Shown here: piece after piece, positions 17,028 through 25,007 of the stretch | Layout of the letters: each line of letters opens with the position of its first letter | Numbering within the stretch: position 1 is the first letter of the stretch | NCBI GenBank assembly: GCA_964611385.1 | Contig: CAZSXS010000019.1 | Span: forward strand, 1 to 45,889 | Direction: 5' to 3' | Source of the DNA: CAZSXS01 sp964611385 | GTDB taxonomy: Bacteria > Bacillota > Clostridia > Lachnospirales > CAYPQA01 | DNA length: 45,889 nucleotides | Made by a program: the position numbers and the translations under genes | Notes under the pieces: model-generated | What the model was told of the DNA's origin: nothing | What the model saw: only the letters and a program-made list of their open reading frames with translations | Databases searched by the model: none

Positions 17028-17080
17028 GAGGGGACGGGGAACCCTTTTTTGCCGCAGAAAAAAGGGTTCCCCGTCCCCTC
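17028..17080. repeat. T-rich hairpin repeat, copy 3 (23-bp perfect stem)
   Basis: Perfect 23-bp arms (17028-17050 and 17058-17080; GGGGACGGGGAACCC then TTTTTT) around GCCGCAG. The TTTTTTGCCG core and the trailing CCCCCAAGGTCTTG resemble copies 1 and 2. It lies between convergent genes, after an ordinary terminator, so it is redundant for termination. Confidence 0.85.
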
Positions 17081-17110
17081 CCCCAAGGTCTTGCTCTTTT
17101 CTTATTCTCT

Positions 17111-17566
17111 TTATTGTTTTATACGAAACCGCTTAAAAAATCCGCTCATTAATTCCGTGCACGCTTCTTGTAGTATGCCCTCTGTGTAGGAAACACGGTG
17201 GTTGAAACCTGGCTGGTCGAATAGGTTTAAGATTGAACCTGCGCAACCAGCCTTTCTGTTTTTGGTCCCGAAGATTACTTCACTGATTCTGGCTTGTACG
17301 ATGGCCCCGGCGCACATGGGGCAGGGCTCTACTGTTACAAAAAGCGTGCAGCCTTCTAGCCTCCAGTCGCCTATGATTGCACAGGCTTCGTTGATGGCGA
17401 TGATTTCAGCATGCCATAGTACGTTTTTCTTGCTATTGCGCTGATTGTACCCCCGGGCAAGAATTGCCCCTTCATGAACAATGACGCAGCCGATGGGTAC
17501 CTCCCCGATTTCATAGGCCTTTAAGGCTTCCTCATAGGCTTCCTTCATGTAGTATTCGTGGTCCAT
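17111..17566 (-). CDS. tadA: tRNA-specific adenosine deaminase
   Basis: Converts wobble adenosine 34 to inosine in tRNA-Arg(ACG), an essential step in decoding. 151 residues with the zinc deaminase signature: HAE (about residue 53, zinc His and proton-shuttling Glu) and PCPMC (about 82-86, zinc cysteines). MKEAYEEALKAYEIGEVPIGCVIV and FGTKNRKAGCAGS are TadA-typical. AGGAG precedes the ATG by ten bases. It is followed by no partner; the EAL gene upstream ends 26 bases before it on the same strand, so they may be co-transcribed. Confidence 0.94.
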   Translation of the reverse strand: MDHEYYMKEAYEEALKAYEIGEVPIGCVIVHEGAILARGYNQRNSKKNVLWHAEIIAINEACAIIGDWRLEGCTLFVTVEPCPMCAGAIVQARISEVIFGTKNRKAGCAGSILNLFDQPGFNHRVSYTEGILQEACTELMSGFFKRFRIKQ

Positions 17567-17592
17567 GCGTCTCTGTCTCCTGTTCTGTACTT

Positions 17593-19806
17593 TTATAGTT
17601 TTAAATCCTCTGCTGGCATGGGCTTAGCGTAATAGTAGCCCTGAACAATGTCGCAGCCGAGTTCCTTTAGTAGTTCTATGTGTTCTTTGGTCTCCACCCC
17701 TTCGGCTACCGTGTGGATTTTCAGCTCCTTGGCAAGATGCATCACGTTTGCAATGACAGCCTTTGCCCGGGTTGCGTTGTTGGCAAAGGTGAAGAAGCCC
17801 CTGTCTATTTTAATGACATCGACGTTGATGTTTTTCAGTAGGCCCAAAGAAGAATAGCCCGTGCCGAAGTCATCCATAGAGAGGGTAAAGCCTTCCTCAT
17901 GTAGGCGATCCAGTACCTTAATTAAAATATCTTCATGGTCAAATATGGCTGTTTCCGTCAGCTCGATTTCAAGATATTCGTGGGGAACCTGATACCGATC
18001 AGCCACTTCCACGAGTCTTGATACAAAGTCGGGGTTGTTCAGATGATTTCTTGAAAAATTAACGGAAATGGTGGTTGGCGTGATTTTTTTCTGAATCCAG
18101 CCTTGGATGATCTCACAGGACTTCTCAAACATGTAAAAATCCAGCTTGGTGATAAATCCGTTTTTCTCAAAGAGGGGAATGAATTGATTGGGATAATAAA
18201 CATCTCCATTTTGACTCTTCCAGCGTACTAAGGCCTCGGCACCAGCAATCGTTTCATCGTTTAAGCGGTACTTGGGTTGTAAAAAGACTTTGAATTCTTG
18301 GTTTTTGAGGGCAGCTTCCATCTTGTTTTCGATTTCGATCTGATTGAAGGCTTCCTTGCGCACATCCTCGTCATACACGCAGATCTCTTGCATGGTGTAT
18401 TTGGCCTTCCTATGGGCAAAGTTGACCTTCTCTATAAGGGAGCTAATATCCCGATCATCATCACTTTTCAGCCGTTCATAATGCCCAGTAGGAAATTTGA
18501 TTGAATAATTAAATTCGTTCCCCATTAAAGCCAATACATAGTCTGTAAAGGAAGCTCTCAAGCCTTCAAAATCTTTCGAAGCAAAGTATTGTTGAAAGAT
18601 GATAAACTCGTCAACATTGACCCTTGCATAGGTTTCATATTCGCTTTGCAGGTTCTGCTTCAGGGCAATGGCTATGGATTTCAAGAGCTTGTCGCCGGTT
18701 TCATAGCCCCGGGCTTGGTTCAGTACCTTAAACTTATCTACATCGAATTTGATGATTTTGAATTCCATGTCTGGATTGTTATCAAGCACACGTTGGGTGT
18801 CCAGTTTAAACTTTGCCAGAGTAGGGGCTCCGGTCAACTCATCCACAAAGGCGATATCCGATATTCTTTTCAAGCTTTCTCTTTGCATCCGTAAGTTCCA
18901 TAAAAAGAACAGCAAGAAGGCCAGAATCAGCAAAAGAGACAAAAAGATCGTGTCCATCCGAATCTTGTTTGCACTTTCGGCAATGACCTCCTCGGGCACA
19001 ACAGAAAACAAGTTCCAGTTGTTTACATTGATGGTGCAATAGTGCATGATGCGCTTTATCCCGTAGTAATCGTATTTTGCCAAGCCGGATTGGTTTTTGA
19101 TTACCTTTTCTTTTATGGTTGCATAGCTGTCCCCTTCGTATATTTTGGCGTTTTGTAGTGTGTTAAAGTAGTTGTCGTCTACGGTAATGGTGTAGTTCGT
19201 GGAGGTTTTTGCGATGATCTTTCCGTCGTTGTTGGTAATAAAGGCGTAGCCCTTATCTCCAAAAGAGGATACGAACAGCTTATCCAATTCTCGGGCGTTG
19301 TAGGAGCCGGTAATGACACCTATGATTTTATTGTTGAACTTTAAGGGGGTCGCCAGGACAATGACCATGGCATCCCGTATCTTGGACTTGATGGGCTCCG
19401 TCAGAAGCGTTTCTCCCGCCAAGGCCTGATAAAAATAATCACGGTCGGACAAATCGGTTCGGACACCCGAGCTGTTGATGGCATTGCCCTCCAGATCAGC
19501 CACCGACATATATTCAAAGGAAGATTTTTTGGCAATCTCTTCCAAATGTTGAATGCTAATGTCGTTTACATTTTCGGATAGGGAAATGGTTTCTGCAATG
19601 GTTTCTAGGTAAAGCTTTTCACTTTCTATCTTCGAGGAAAAATTATAAGCCTGTTGCTGCATGATTTCTTCCAGGGTGTCATCGGTCGATTGGGTCAGCT
19701 TTTGCATCAAGCTTCCATTGTAAATGAGAATTCCTGTTAAGACGAGAAAAATCATGATCCCTCCAACGATGATCGATCCCAGAAGATGATTCTTGTTACT
19801 CTGCAC
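17593..19806 (-). CDS. dCache-GGDEF-EAL signalling protein (likely c-di-GMP phosphodiesterase)
   Basis: 737-residue membrane sensor. TM1 at about 12-32, an extracellular dCache-like sensor (about 35-280, with MSVADLEGNAINSSG and FITNNDGKIIA), TM2 (IFLSLLLILAFLLFFLWN, about 285-302), then GGDEF and EAL domains. The GGDEF signature is degenerate (RVNVDEF instead of GGDEF), so cyclase activity is unlikely. The EAL domain keeps AEALVRW (about 520), EIELTET, DDFGTGYSSLG (about 642), KIDRGF and AEGVET, all expected for an active phosphodiesterase. The start is GTG with AAAGGGGG seven bases upstream. It should lower c-di-GMP in response to an external ligand; the ligand is unknown. Confidence 0.9.
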   Translation of the reverse strand: MQSNKNHLLGSIIVGGIMIFLVLTGILIYNGSLMQKLTQSTDDTLEEIMQQQAYNFSSKIESEKLYLETIAETISLSENVNDISIQHLEEIAKKSSFEYMSVADLEGNAINSSGVRTDLSDRDYFYQALAGETLLTEPIKSKIRDAMVIVLATPLKFNNKIIGVITGSYNARELDKLFVSSFGDKGYAFITNNDGKIIAKTSTNYTITVDDNYFNTLQNAKIYEGDSYATIKEKVIKNQSGLAKYDYYGIKRIMHYCTINVNNWNLFSVVPEEVIAESANKIRMDTIFLSLLLILAFLLFFLWNLRMQRESLKRISDIAFVDELTGAPTLAKFKLDTQRVLDNNPDMEFKIIKFDVDKFKVLNQARGYETGDKLLKSIAIALKQNLQSEYETYARVNVDEFIIFQQYFASKDFEGLRASFTDYVLALMGNEFNYSIKFPTGHYERLKSDDDRDISSLIEKVNFAHRKAKYTMQEICVYDEDVRKEAFNQIEIENKMEAALKNQEFKVFLQPKYRLNDETIAGAEALVRWKSQNGDVYYPNQFIPLFEKNGFITKLDFYMFEKSCEIIQGWIQKKITPTTISVNFSRNHLNNPDFVSRLVEVADRYQVPHEYLEIELTETAIFDHEDILIKVLDRLHEEGFTLSMDDFGTGYSSLGLLKNINVDVIKIDRGFFTFANNATRAKAVIANVMHLAKELKIHTVAEGVETKEHIELLKELGCDIVQGYYYAKPMPAEDLKL

Positions 19807-19830
19807 TGTAATGCCCCCTTTAAGTAATGA

Positions 19831-19922
19831 TACTCAGTCTCTCAACAGTTACCAAGCCGCCTTCATTAGGATCCATTCTATTGTTTGTATGGCGGCTTTA
19901 CAAAGCTAAACGTTACTGAGTA
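19831..19922. repeat. GGATCCATTC palindromic repeat, copy A
   Basis: AAGCCGCC pairs with GGCGGCTT around a loop carrying GGATCCATTCT, flanked by TACTCAGT (19831-19838) and ACTGAGTA (19915-19922). It lies in the 348-base gap between the EAL gene and citrate synthase; a second copy follows 90 bases later. Confidence 0.75.
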
Positions 19923-19997
19923 GAAGTGCGGCTATTATAAAAGATTTTAGTACGCTTAGCAAGGATTTATGCATGACTACCCTCTGTTTCATACGCC

Positions 19998-20060
19998 TAC
20001 CAAGCCGCCCTGCCTTAAGCTGGATCCATTCTGTCGTCTGCGTAGCGGCTTTGCAAAGCC
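19998..20060. repeat. GGATCCATTC palindromic repeat, copy B
   Basis: TACCAAGCCGCC, then GGATCCATTCTGTCGT and GCGGCTTTGCAAAGC, aligning base for base with copy A apart from scattered substitutions and a two-base insertion. Same orientation as copy A. Confidence 0.75.
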
Positions 20061-20098
20061 GAATGTGACAGTGTATCTATGACAAAAACAATTTAGTC

Positions 20099-20127
20099 TT
20101 GTGTGATTCAGATTTATCCAGTATAAT
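20099..20127 (+). promoter_or_regulatory. Promoter of citrate synthase gene
   Basis: TTGTGT (20099-20104), 17-base spacer, TATAAT (20122-20127), then GAAGGAGGAG ahead of the ATG at 20155. Confidence 0.65.
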
Positions 20128-20154
20128 AACCCATCTTTAAGAAGGAGGAGTAGT

Positions 20155-21525
20155 ATGAGCTATAATCCAATAGACGAGAGGGCCATAGAAAAAATTTCAA
20201 TGCTGAGCGACAAAGCTTTAAAGAATAGCTTGATTGATTCCTCGCTCTATACAAAGTATGATGTGAAGCGAGGATTGCGTGACATCAGCGGCAAGGGTGT
20301 TTTGGTTGGATTGACAGAAGTTTCGGAGGTTCGTTCTTACATAATTCAGGATGAGGACTTGGTACCTTGCAAGGGTAAGCTTTTTTACAGAGGCATTGAT
20401 GTAGAAGAAATCGTGCATGGGTTTTTGAGTGAGGACCGCTTCGGCTTTGAAGAAACGGCTTATTTATTGCTTTTTGGCAAACTTCCTACCGAGGCTGAGT
20501 TAGATGAGTTTAATGAGCTATTAGCTTCCTTTCGGAAGCTGCCAACTCACGGGTTTGTTCGGGACATCATCATGCACGCGCCCAGCAAAGACATGATGAA
20601 TACCCTGGCCAGAAGTGTTTTGTCTTTGTATGCCTATGACAACCAGGCAGACGATCCGTCAATTCCAAATGTGCTGAGGCAGTGCTTACAGCTGATTGCT
20701 CAGTTTCCGCTTTTGTCGGTATATGGCTACCAAGCCTTTTCTCATTACCATGATTCAAAAAGTCTTTTTATCCACAGCCCCAATCCGGCGCTCAGTACGG
20801 CTGAAAATATTTTGCACCTTTTAAGACATGACAGTAAGTACAGCGCCTTGGAGGCAAGAATCCTTGATCTAGCACTGGTTCTTCATGCGGAGCATGGCGG
20901 CGGTAATAATTCTGCTTTCACAGCTCATGTGGTCACGTCCTCGGGCACAGACACCTATTCGGTCATGGCGGCCTCCTTGGGTTCATTAAAGGGGCCAAAG
21001 CATGGCGGTGCAAATATCAAGGTAGTACAGATGTTTGAGGATCTGAAAAACAACGTAAGTGACCCCGATGATGATGATGAAATCATAGCCTATCTTCAAA
21101 AGCTCTTAAACAAAGAAGCCTTTGACCGATCCGGCTTGATTTATGGAATGGGTCATGCCGTGTATTCCCTTTCCGACCCCAGAGCCGACATTCTGAAGTC
21201 CTACGTGGAAAAACTGGCAGTTGAAAAGGATCTGGTGGATGAATACTGTCTGTATTCAAAGGTGGCCCAGCTGGCTCCCCAGGTGATTGGCCGTAGCAGA
21301 AGAATCTATAAGGGCGTAAGCGCCAACATCGACTTTTATTCCGGCTTTGTGTATAAGATGTTGGGTTTACCGCTGGAGCTGTTCACCCCCATTTTTGCCA
21401 TAGCAAGAATCGTGGGCTGGAGTATCCATCGTATCGAAGAAATCGCCAATGAAGGCAAGATTATACGCCCGTCGTATAAGTCTATTTCAGGTATGAAGGT
21501 TTATAAGCCTATGAGCGTCCGATAA
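20155..21525 (+). CDS. gltA: Citrate synthase (citrate/2-methylcitrate synthase family)
   Basis: Condenses oxaloacetate with acetyl-CoA to citrate. 456 residues, longer than the minimal enzyme because of an N-terminal extension of about 60 residues. Catalytic regions are seen: LFYRGIDVEEI (about 77), LHAEHGGGNNSAF (first catalytic His, about 244), GPKHGGAN (about 282), GMGHAVYSLSDPRA (second catalytic His, about 327) and NIDFYSGFVY (catalytic Asp, about 391). A 2-methylcitrate synthase role cannot be excluded by eye. Own promoter and shared terminator with rarA. The aconitase-like hydratase encoded about 6 kb upstream may continue the pathway. Confidence 0.9.
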   Translation: MSYNPIDERAIEKISMLSDKALKNSLIDSSLYTKYDVKRGLRDISGKGVLVGLTEVSEVRSYIIQDEDLVPCKGKLFYRGIDVEEIVHGFLSEDRFGFEETAYLLLFGKLPTEAELDEFNELLASFRKLPTHGFVRDIIMHAPSKDMMNTLARSVLSLYAYDNQADDPSIPNVLRQCLQLIAQFPLLSVYGYQAFSHYHDSKSLFIHSPNPALSTAENILHLLRHDSKYSALEARILDLALVLHAEHGGGNNSAFTAHVVTSSGTDTYSVMAASLGSLKGPKHGGANIKVVQMFEDLKNNVSDPDDDDEIIAYLQKLLNKEAFDRSGLIYGMGHAVYSLSDPRADILKSYVEKLAVEKDLVDEYCLYSKVAQLAPQVIGRSRRIYKGVSANIDFYSGFVYKMLGLPLELFTPIFAIARIVGWSIHRIEEIANEGKIIRPSYKSISGMKVYKPMSVR

Positions 21526-21574
21526 AAAAGTGGCAGTTGCAAACCGTGTTTCGGTTAAGCAGCTGCCACTTTTT
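21526..21574. terminator. Bidirectional terminator between gltA and rarA
   Basis: AAAAAAGTGGCAGTTGC pairs with GCAGCTGCCACTTTTTT with one wobble, T-runs on both strands, between convergent genes. Confidence 0.9.
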
Positions 21575-22860
21575 TATGCCTCATTCCCTCGGATCCGATC
21601 CAAGTTTTCCTTGATCTTCTTCTCCACTCCGTTGGAGGAGGGTTTGTAATAAATTTTCCCAACAAGCTCATCCGGCAGATACTGCTGACGGATAAACGAA
21701 TTTGGGTAATCGTGAGGGTACTTATAGCCTAAACCTGAACCCAGCTTCGACGCGTCGGAATAATGCGTATCCCGAAGATGAGGAGGGACACCGCTGATTT
21801 GAAGCTTGGCCACGTCCTCTTCCGCCTTAAAGATAGCAGAGCAAGAGGCGTTGCTCTTGGGGGCACAGGCTATGTAGGCCACGGCCTGAGACAGGATGAT
21901 CTTGCATTCTGGCAAGCCCACAAATTTGGTGGCCTCCGCCGCAGCCACCGCCACCATCAAAGCATGGGGGTCAGCATTCCCCACATCCTCCGCAGCGCAA
22001 ATAACCATCCGCCTGGCAACAAACATGGGGTCTTCACCGGCATAGAGCATTCGGGCCAAATAATAAATAGCGGCATCAGGGTCGGAGCCTCTCATGCTCT
22101 TGATAAAGGCAGAAATGATATCGTAGTGGTTGTCCTCAGACTTATCATAACGAATGGCCCGTTTTTGGATACATTCCTGGGCCACCTCCAGATCAATCGA
22201 AAGCACACCATCAATAGACTCTGTAGTCAAAACCGCTAGCTCCAAAGCGTTCAAGGCATTTCTCACATCACCGTTAGCCATGTCTGCCAAGAAAGCAAGA
22301 GCCTCTTCGGTCATTTGAACCTTTAAGTTGCCAAAGCCCCTCGAATCCGAAAGTGCCCGCCTCAAAAGCTTCATAATATCAGCCTGTTGTAAGCTTTGCA
22401 GTTGAAAGATAATGGAACGCGACACAAGAGCCTTATTGACTTCAAAATAAGGATTTTCCGTGGTAGCGCCAATCAGAATCAAAGTCCCGCTTTCTACCTC
22501 CGGGAGTAGGGTATCTTGCTGAGATTTATTGAAGCGGTGGATCTCGTCAATAAAGAGGATGGTACCTCTCCCGGTCAGGTTGCTATAATCCTTGGCCTGC
22601 TCAATGGTTTCCTTGATCTCCTTCACGCCGGAGGTGGTGGCATTCAGCTGGATGAAGTTTCCCTTTGTCGTATTGGCAATAATCCGGGCCAGCGTAGTCT
22701 TGCCGGTACCGGGCGGACCATAAAAGATAACACTACGAAGCTGATCAGCCTTAATGGCCCTATACAACAGCTTACCCTTTCCCACAATATGCTCCTGCCC
22801 CACAAACTCCTCCAGGCACTCCGGTCTCATACGGGCGGCCAGAGGTGATTCTTTATTCAT
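21574..22860 (-). CDS. rarA: Replication-associated recombination protein A (RarA/MgsA)
   Basis: AAA+ ATPase of the clamp-loader clade that acts at stalled replication forks. 428 residues: N-terminal MNKESPLAARMRPECLEEFVGQEHI, Walker A GPPGTGKTTLA (about 50), Walker B LFIDEIHRFNKSQQD (about 103), sensor 1 IGATTENPYFEVN, arginine-finger region, then the C-terminal tetramerisation part (MRGSDPDAAIYYLARML, GLPECKIILSQAVAYIA, YKYPHDYPN). AGGA eight bases before the ATG at 22860 is preferred to an in-frame ATG 72 bases upstream, which overlaps the -35 box of the promoter at 22904-22932. Confidence 0.94.
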   Translation of the reverse strand: MNKESPLAARMRPECLEEFVGQEHIVGKGKLLYRAIKADQLRSVIFYGPPGTGKTTLARIIANTTKGNFIQLNATTSGVKEIKETIEQAKDYSNLTGRGTILFIDEIHRFNKSQQDTLLPEVESGTLILIGATTENPYFEVNKALVSRSIIFQLQSLQQADIMKLLRRALSDSRGFGNLKVQMTEEALAFLADMANGDVRNALNALELAVLTTESIDGVLSIDLEVAQECIQKRAIRYDKSEDNHYDIISAFIKSMRGSDPDAAIYYLARMLYAGEDPMFVARRMVICAAEDVGNADPHALMVAVAAAEATKFVGLPECKIILSQAVAYIACAPKSNASCSAIFKAEEDVAKLQISGVPPHLRDTHYSDASKLGSGLGYKYPHDYPNSFIRQQYLPDELVGKIYYKPSSNGVEKKIKENLDRIRGNEA

Positions 22861-22903
22861 AGATACAGTCCTTTCTGGTAAAGCCCAAAATCTTTTTCGG
22901 GTT

Positions 22904-22932
22904 ACTATACTATTATTGGGAGAGAAATTCAA
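22904..22932 (-). promoter_or_regulatory. Promoter of rarA
   Basis: Minus strand TTGAAT (22927-22932), 17-base spacer, TATAGT (22904-22909). It supports the shorter RarA start at 22860. Confidence 0.65.
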
Positions 22933-23000
22933 TAGGGGGGATGGGCAAGGGGAAGCCGGAATTCATTCTGTAGTTCAAAGTGCTATACTCAGATAAATAA

Positions 23001-24807
23001 CATAGGCCTGTTCAATCTTTCGCCATTGACTCGGATGAACGAGGTAATACGTCAGGTAATATTAATATCGGTGGATACGTAGCAACGAAAGGAACACAAA
23101 TTTATTACAGCAATTTGAGTGATGGCGGCAAACTCTACACGATGAAAACTGATGGTAGCAGCAAACTAAAACTGAGTGATGACAAGTCAGAATTTATCAA
23201 TGTAGTCGGAGATAGGATTTATTACAGCAATTTAAGTGATGGCGGTAAAGTTTACGCTTTGAAAACTGATGGTAGCGGTCGGCTAAATCTTAATAACGAC
23301 AATTCAACTGGCATTAACGTGGTTGGTGAGTGGATTTATTACTGTAACTTAACTGACAACAATAAACTCTACACGATGAAAACCGATGGAAGTAACCGGA
23401 AAAAGATAAACGATGATCAATCATACTGCATTAATGTGGTTGGTGACCAAATTTATTACACAAATGATAGCGATGACTATAAGCTTTATACTATAAAGAT
23501 TGATGGTACCGACCGTCAAAAACTTAACAATGACCGATCGTGGAATGTTAATGTAGTCGGTAGTCGGATTTATTACAGCCATTGGAGTAGCGGTGCTAAT
23601 ATATAGCATGAACCTTGACGGTAGTGACCGAAAAAAACTGAATGGTGATTCGTCAGGCGGCCTTAATGTGATTGGCAACCAGATTTATTATATTAATATG
23701 AGTGACAACGATAAACTTTATAGCATGAAAACCGATGGTAGTAATAGGCAAAAGTTGAGCGATGACAAAATAGGGTGGTTCAGCACTATAGGTAGTCAGA
23801 TTTATTATAACAATTTGAGCGATAATGGTACGCTTTATGCCATGAAAGGTGACGGAAGCGAACCTCCTGTAGATATAAACGCTCAAGTTACTTCTTATGG
23901 AAATCAAACTACTGGCAATAATCCCATGCCTAACTCAATCTCAGCGAACATACCGACATCTAATGATTACTCGGCAATTAGTATTGAGGCCACTGCAAAC
24001 CCTGGTTGGAATCAATTGGCAATTGAAGAGAAAGTTAATATTAGTGATACATTTTCCTTCTACGTGGTTGTCGCAGGAAGCAAGTGGCCAGAATGGCCCA
24101 CACTTAAACTCGTTGCAAAGCATGGCGAGCTTGAACAAACAATAGACCTTAGAGTCAAAGACTATAGTTCACATGCTAACGGGGTGGTTCATTATGGATA
24201 TGTACCAACGGCTACTCAACAAGTGCCCCAAACAACGGGAGATTGGACATTTTACGTTTATGCTCTAAATGCTGGAAAATGGGAAGTGCTGTCGGGCGTA
24301 ACAAAGACAATACGCGTTATTGATCCTAATAGTGCTGCTGTTAATGTTGCACCTTCTAATTCGTCAAGTTCATCAGATTATAAAGTGGCTTATAGGGGGA
24401 TTGTTGAAGAATCTAAAAATTTAATAATGTTAAGTGATACACCGAATGTTGCGTTTTATGATGTTACTGGTGACGATATTCCTGAAATGTTCGTCCGCAG
24501 AGCTGTTTCTGAATCAGAATACAACAGTGATACTAGTCAAAACGGATTAAAGCGCTATGGGAGTTATAGTGCATACCTAAACGACATCAAATCAAAATCT
24601 GATTATGAGAGCAGTTGGAAGGATTTGACAGCCTTATCAAACAAAATAGATGGTGTAATTATGACAGACTTAACCACCACTATGGGTCTTCCTGGCTCCG
24701 AAATGGGTAATTATAGAATGCACGATAAAGTGTATAAATACGATGAAGCACTGCAATATTTAGCTTCAGGCAGTGTATCACAAGGTGAAACTTCTGAAGC
24801 ACAATGA
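23001..24807 (+). pseudogene. DUF5050-type beta-propeller repeat protein, 5'-truncated and frameshifted
   Basis: The open frame begins right after a stop at 22998 with no usable start: GNTSGNINIGGYVATKGTQ is the usual lead-in to a run of seven propeller-like repeats of 39 residues (IYYSNLSDGGKLYTMKTDGS...). Normally an N-terminal zinc-ribbon and membrane segment precede this; here they are missing. In repeat five the frame breaks at about 23600: AATATATAGC encodes a stop where repeat spacing predicts Ile-Tyr-Ser, consistent with loss of two bases from an AT run. The second frame continues through repeats 6-7 and an extracellular-looking C-terminal region (about residues 120-400 of that frame) to 24807. 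The parent protein was probably cell-surface; this copy is most likely dead. Confidence 0.75.
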
Positions 24808-24893
24808 AAGCGTATGTTCTGATTGACCTTAAAATCGGTCAACTTGAGCCAGAGCATATAGGGCAAATGAATATGTATCTCATCAACTGCTAA
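24804..24893 (+). pseudogene. Relic of a YhcG/DUF1016-type PDDEXK nuclease
   Basis: A 29-codon ORF reads MKAYVLIDLKIGQLEPEHIG and then QMNMYLINC. The phrases VLIDLK, IG and GQMNMY match the nuclease core of the DUF1016/YhcG family (typically VLIDLKxGKLTHxDxGQMQMYVNYY). Everything before and after is gone. It overlaps the end of the propeller pseudogene by four bases. These nucleases often sit beside restriction or mobile genes, so this is probably debris of a mobile island. Confidence 0.55.
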
Positions 24894-24924
24894 ATACATA
24901 GCTACTTCCTCCTTAAAAATCAAA

Positions 24925-24978
24925 AAGGCGTGCATTTTATCAAATTGTCTAAACAGACATTGATAAAACACACGCCTT
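24925..24978 (-). terminator. Terminator of asnA-glnN
   Basis: A 19-bp stem (24925-24943 with 24960-24978, one mismatch) with TTTTTGATTTTT after it on the minus strand, 30 bases after the glnN stop. Confidence 0.9.
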
Positions 24979-25007
24979 TGTGCGTTGTAGGTGCTTTATA
25001 TCCTTAA

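Noticed and set aside
16978..17080. Treating the 23-bp hairpin as only a terminator
   Set aside because: A complete terminator already lies at 16978-17014, the hairpin lacks a flanking T-run outside its stem, and it has related copies elsewhere.
23100..23870. Regular direct repeats of about 117 bases, possible CRISPR or satellite array
   Set aside because: The period equals 39 codons and the repeats translate to propeller units; the copies are diverged and there are no spacers.
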